This document shows positions 61,901 through 64,000 of a DNA stretch of 64,000 nucleotides, piece by piece (position 1 is the stretch's first letter; every line of letters begins with the position of its first letter). Position numbers and translations under genes: made by a program. This DNA comes from Paenibacillus sp. FSL H7-0326 (GTDB taxonomy: Bacteria; Bacillota; Bacilli; Paenibacillales; Paenibacillaceae): positions 868,001-932,000 of the forward strand of contig NZ_MPVN01000002.1 in the NCBI RefSeq assembly GCF_001955535.1. The letters are read 5' to 3'. The notes beneath the pieces were generated by a model that had not been told where the DNA came from, did no database searches, and worked only from the letters and a program-made list of their open reading frames with translations.

Positions 61901-62867
61901 GCCAGTGATTATGGCGAAGTCTGCCTCCGATCGAGCTTAAATCTGCAGCTCCGGAAGCCTTAAGTTCACCGTCCCAATAGATATACGCTTTCTTCTCGTA
62001 CTGACTGTATACCAGTGCAACATGAACCCATTGATTTTGCGGAAAAATCGCTGTCGTAGTCATATTGTTTACTGCCCCGATAGCAGGCCCATTCGAACCG
62101 TTATAAGCAGAGAAGTTCATCTTTCCATTGTCAAAACCTACAAATATATTGTCACTTCCAGGACCATTGGAGGATTCGAAAAATCTCATCCAAGTATTAA
62201 ACTGATCCACCTTAAGATATCCTTCGACTGTGAAGGAATCGGCGTAAATCGAATTGATGCTGGATGGAAGCACAACGTACTTTCCGTTACCATTTAGATT
62301 AAGATATTCTCCTCCATCTGCCTCCGTGAGATAAGGCTCATCGTTTACCGGAGTGACACTAATGGATGTCGAACCCTGCTCCGCACTGAATGCAGAAGTA
62401 CCAGAGGTATCGATATTTTTATCAAATGAATTGTAACCTTGCGTTGTATCCCACAGCTTATAGTCAATACTCGCTTTACCATGCCAATTGGGATTTGGCT
62501 TAAAACGAATTTGATCCGAGCTCGACAGCAGAATATAAGCCATTCCACCATCTACTTTCTCAATATTGTACCAATAACCCGTAACTGTATTGTAATACTC
62601 CCATGTTCCATTAGAGCTGTCCGTACCCATTACAGCAATTCCGGTAGTTTCAGAATTATAGACCTTTCCAGACAAAAGAGATGCGATGAAAAAAGTCTGA
62701 CTATTAGTATCCTCCACAATCGGGTGAAGCACCGTCTCTCTATCATCCGTACTCCAACCCATGCCTGCTACTTGGGCCAAGGCACTCCCACTGTAACCAG
62801 TCCCCGATACCGCAATACCAACTGATAGTGTCGTACTTACGGCGATTTTCACAAATTTTCGGTTCAT
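58995..62867 (-). CDS. SLH-domain surface protein with LamG, Big and fibronectin type III modules
   Basis: A 1290-residue secreted, wall-attached protein. The signal peptide (MNRKFVKIAVSTTLSVGIAV) is followed by a cadherin-like front part, a LamG/concanavalin-like module (about 183-370: YLNLNGNGKYVVLPSSINSI, VHVALVYSQYEKKAYIYWDG), a bacterial Ig-like 2 domain (about 497-578: VLNKDSLDFIVGGDAETLVA), three fibronectin type III repeats (about 579-860, each with GSPITNYTV/GYEVTV and GLDNGTAYTFTV strands) and a Pro/Ala linker. After a further unassigned region come three SLH domains (from about 1106: FSDVEGHWAQAAVNN, FTDVAMSDWYNSAVI, DASKWASMSIAKSVQAG) that hold it to wall polymer. Probably an S-layer or adhesion protein. 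Confidence 0.9.
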   Translation of the reverse strand: MNRKFVKIAVSTTLSVGIAVSGTGYSGSALAQVAGMGWSTDDRETVLHPIVEDTNSQTFFIASLLSGKVYNSETTGIAVMGTDSSNGTWEYYNTVTGYWYNIEKVDGGMAYILLSSSDQIRFKPNPNWHGKASIDYKLWDTTQGYNSFDKNIDTSGTSAFSAEQGSTSISVTPVNDEPYLTEADGGEYLNLNGNGKYVVLPSSINSIYADSFTVEGYLKVDQFNTWMRFFESSNGPGSDNIFVGFDNGKMNFSAYNGSNGPAIGAVNNMTTTAIFPQNQWVHVALVYSQYEKKAYIYWDGELKASGAADLSSIGGRLRHNHWLGKSGWGQDGYYYGGMKDVSFWSKAKSREEIISGMNAKLTGWEPGLVAHYKLDQGSPHAISTPPGKDGTIVNATHKQAEGFVGAVTTDMNRSVRRAFKVTDVDGDSLTVTVSSSNSSIVPNENVVIEGTGEERTMIITPLPDQYGRTTLTIAVNDGTVQRSYDLNVIINNTITVTNVVLNKDSLDFIVGGDAETLVASVSPENASNKDIMWTSDNHSVATVDSDGVVTPVGPGTAVITVTTVNGWHTDTATVNVADKPGTPENVTAIPGDGEATVSFTAPADNGGSPITNYTVTAQPGGITASGTGSPIKVTGLDNGTAYTFTVVATNRAGDSLSSMSSASVTPIPPAPGAPTLLEPAAGNGEVTLTWNGVDEATGYKVFMSESPDAIDNEVATVTDSVYSHTITGLTNGKAYYFVLKATNTGSDSAPSLPVTATPMTVPGVPTNITATSGNRQAIITFTPPVDDGGSPITGYEVTVMPGNHKVYGTTSPITVTGLDNGTSYTFTVTAINDKGSSEHSLESEPVTPLVPAAPPSEDETNIPALAPAPVPAPAPQKEAEILVNGKAEDIGTVSTSEQNGQSATKVALDDQKLKDKLAGEDSSSVLSITAHKESDVLIGELTGQTVKNLEKMETKLEIKTANAAYILPADTIRVDEISKEFGAAALQDIRIEVKVAATNREMLKVIENAAVNGRFTLITPAVDFSVSATYGNQTIEISEFNQFVTRMIAIPDGVDVSKITTGVIVDADGSVRHVPTKVTQINSKYYALINSLTSGHSYSVIWNPIEFSDVEGHWAQAAVNNMGSRMVVDGVGSSLFNPDQNITRAEFAAIVVRGLGLGRDNQPSSFTDVAMSDWYNSAVITAAEFGLIQGFGDGTFRPNEHITREQAMVIIAKAMELTELNSTLPADTSQLDAFVDAPDASKWASMSIAKSVQAGVINGRSETKLAPKANMTRAEVAAIVERLLQKSEII

Positions 62868-62956
62868 TTATTTCTTCCCCTCTATTACTAATTACTCAAT
62901 TCGACATAATTCTCCTAAATTATACATTTATGCAATAAACAAAAAATAAACAAGTA

Positions 62957-62998
62957 AAAAGGACCTAGGATAATAGACTTATCGCTTAAGGTCCTTAT
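62957..62998 (-). terminator. Intrinsic terminator of the response regulator gene
   Basis: Minus-strand ATAAGGACC at one end and GGTCCTTTTTA at the other, directly past the stop codon at 63004. Confidence 0.65.
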
Positions 62999-63003
62999 TT
63001 GCA

Positions 63004-64000
63004 TCAATACACAATGGAGTTGATTAGATTTTTAATAGAGGCTAACGGTTCGGTTCCTAGTTCTGTTCGATATAAATCTTCTAGATTCTGATAAAAACGG
63101 AGCGCTTCCTTCTCCCTCCCCAGCTCTAAGTAGACTTTTATTAATTCTCCGCCAATATCCTCGCGAAAAGCGTCTATTTTGATAATTTCCTCATAAAAGT
63201 ATAGAGAACGCTCGCTTTGGTCTGTTTGTCTATAGTATTTGGCGGCGTATTCAAGCATTTTTATATAGTCCTGCTCAAGCTCTAACCCCCAGCTGCTCGC
63301 CCATTCGTATGTTTTTCCTTTTAGAAATGTTCCGGTATACAGCTTCATGGCTGACTCTACTTGCTCAATTTCAAAAATGCGATTATTGCTTTGCTGTTTC
63401 ATTAAACGATCAAACTCATATATGTCACAGGACAAATACCTTTCATCAATACGAATCTCATTTCTCGTTGCTTGGATAACGGATGCTCCCTTGTAGCAGC
63501 CATTAATAGCTTGACGAATGTAGTACAAGGTGGAATTCAGATTTTTCCACGCTTTTTCAGGCTCAAAATTTTTCCACAAGGTATCTATAATTTCTTCTCG
63601 GCTGACTGTTCTTTTGTGCAGCAAAAAAGCAAACAATTCTTCCGTCTTGGGGCTTCTCATCTTAACCCATTCTTTTTGATGACTACTTTGATATATTTTA
63701 AAACCGTCAAACATTTCAACCTTCAAGAATAGCTCTAAGGACTCTGCAGGCAAGGTCTTTTCTCGAACCTTAGTTGAAACGGTTTTCCGGATTTTGTTTA
63801 AAGTCATCTCTACCCGCTGTGCCGTGACTGGCTTTAACAAATAATCAAGCGCATTGATTTCGAAGGCTTGCACGGCATAATCATCGTATCCGGTTACGAA
63901 AACGACCTCTATAGATTCATGGTGATGCTTCAGATACTTAGATAGCTCCATTCCATTTAATTCAGGCATGGATATATCCAAGAATACGATGTCCACATGA
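63004..64000 (-). CDS. Response regulator with BTAD-like transcriptional domain (partial, 5' end outside the window)
   Basis: The frame is open to the right edge and already in the receiver domain there: HVDIVFLDISMPELNG holds the phospho-acceptor Asp, then VVFVTGYDDYAVQAFE (switch Thr) and LDYLLKPVTAQR (conserved Lys). A winged-helix DNA-binding domain (MRSPKTEELFAFLLHKRTVS, LWKNFEPEKAWKNLNSTLYY) and a TPR-rich bacterial transcriptional activation domain (ELEQDYIKMLEYAAKYYRQ, EALRFYQNLEDLYRTELGTE) follow. This layout is that of SARP/BTAD-type response regulators. About 50 residues of the N-terminus are missing. Its neighbour is the SLH gene, transcribed from its own start. Confidence 0.88.
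   Translation of the reverse strand, partial: HVDIVFLDISMPELNGMELSKYLKHHHESIEVVFVTGYDDYAVQAFEINALDYLLKPVTAQRVEMTLNKIRKTVSTKVREKTLPAESLELFLKVEMFDGFKIYQSSHQKEWVKMRSPKTEELFAFLLHKRTVSREEIIDTLWKNFEPEKAWKNLNSTLYYIRQAINGCYKGASVIQATRNEIRIDERYLSCDIYEFDRLMKQQSNNRIFEIEQVESAMKLYTGTFLKGKTYEWASSWGLELEQDYIKMLEYAAKYYRQTDQSERSLYFYEEIIKIDAFREDIGGELIKVYLELGREKEALRFYQNLEDLYRTELGTEPLASIKNLINSIVY

Noticed and set aside
59520..62825. Several + strand frames opposite the SLH protein gene
   Set aside because: All are antisense to a long gene with clear domain structure.

Overview
The window looks like chromosome from a spore-forming, Gram-positive Bacillota close to Paenibacillus. The evidence is a spoVA gene set (spoVAC-spoVAD-spoVAE), a sigK gene split by a skin-type element, an S-layer (SLH) surface protein, AraC-type regulators with membrane sensors, large binding-protein-dependent sugar ABC clusters with LplB/MsmX-type parts, and strong AGGAGG ribosome sites with frequent TTG/GTG starts.

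Layout. 1-6450: backbone genes, namely the 5' end of a probable MoxR-type ATPase, spoVAC-AD-AE, an M42 aminopeptidase, a YdjM-like membrane protein, a MetE C-domain-like enzyme and a decayed zeta-toxin-like gene. 6464-30488: sigK is cut in two by a 23.3 kb insertion (core TCTT at 6964-6967 and 30287-30290). Joining the two cores restores an in-frame SigK of about 233 residues (66 from the right part, 167 from the left). The insertion carries its own large serine recombinase (spoIVCA-like). Its cargo is AT-rich and looks like a defence island: two MazF/PemK-like proteins, a PIN toxin with an HTH partner, a two-gene CBASS (CD-NTase plus S-4TM pore effector), a PIN-like protein with two membrane helices, and a complete type I restriction-modification system (hsdM-hsdS-hsdR). 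It also holds a CheY-like protein, a small resolvase, a probable ribbon-helix-helix/coiled-coil DNA-binding protein with repeated operators, and a module of an unusually long tyrosine recombinase, a tandem-HTH protein and a divergent HTH/zinc-ribbon pair around a long inverted repeat.

30749-57000: a carbohydrate locus. One transcription unit (38443 to 32362) encodes a GH95-type fucosidase-like enzyme, a secreted pectate-lyase-like enzyme and a sugar-binding lipoprotein. A second, long unit (56984 to 42142) encodes an MsmX-like ATPase, a 995-residue binding protein with carbohydrate-binding-like modules, two pairs of permeases, an NHL-repeat membrane protein, a DUF5696 protein and a large cytoplasmic glycosidase. 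Two AraC regulators lie between them, one soluble with a cupin sensor and one membrane-bound. A plant pectin or rhamnogalacturonan-like polymer is the likely substrate (inference).

57222-64000: a DUF4166 gene with an SRPBCC/DoxX-like partner, a 1290-residue SLH surface protein and the 3' part of a response regulator with a transcriptional-activator/BTAD-like C-terminus.

The most striking observation is reciprocal gene splitting at the skin boundary. The integrated recombinase ends three codons into host sequence. In the excised circle the same reading frame runs on for 34 further codons, so excision would restore sigK and also give the recombinase a different, longer C-terminus. The predicted circle joint is a 54 bp imperfect dyad centred on a TT dinucleotide, as expected for a serine-recombinase attP.
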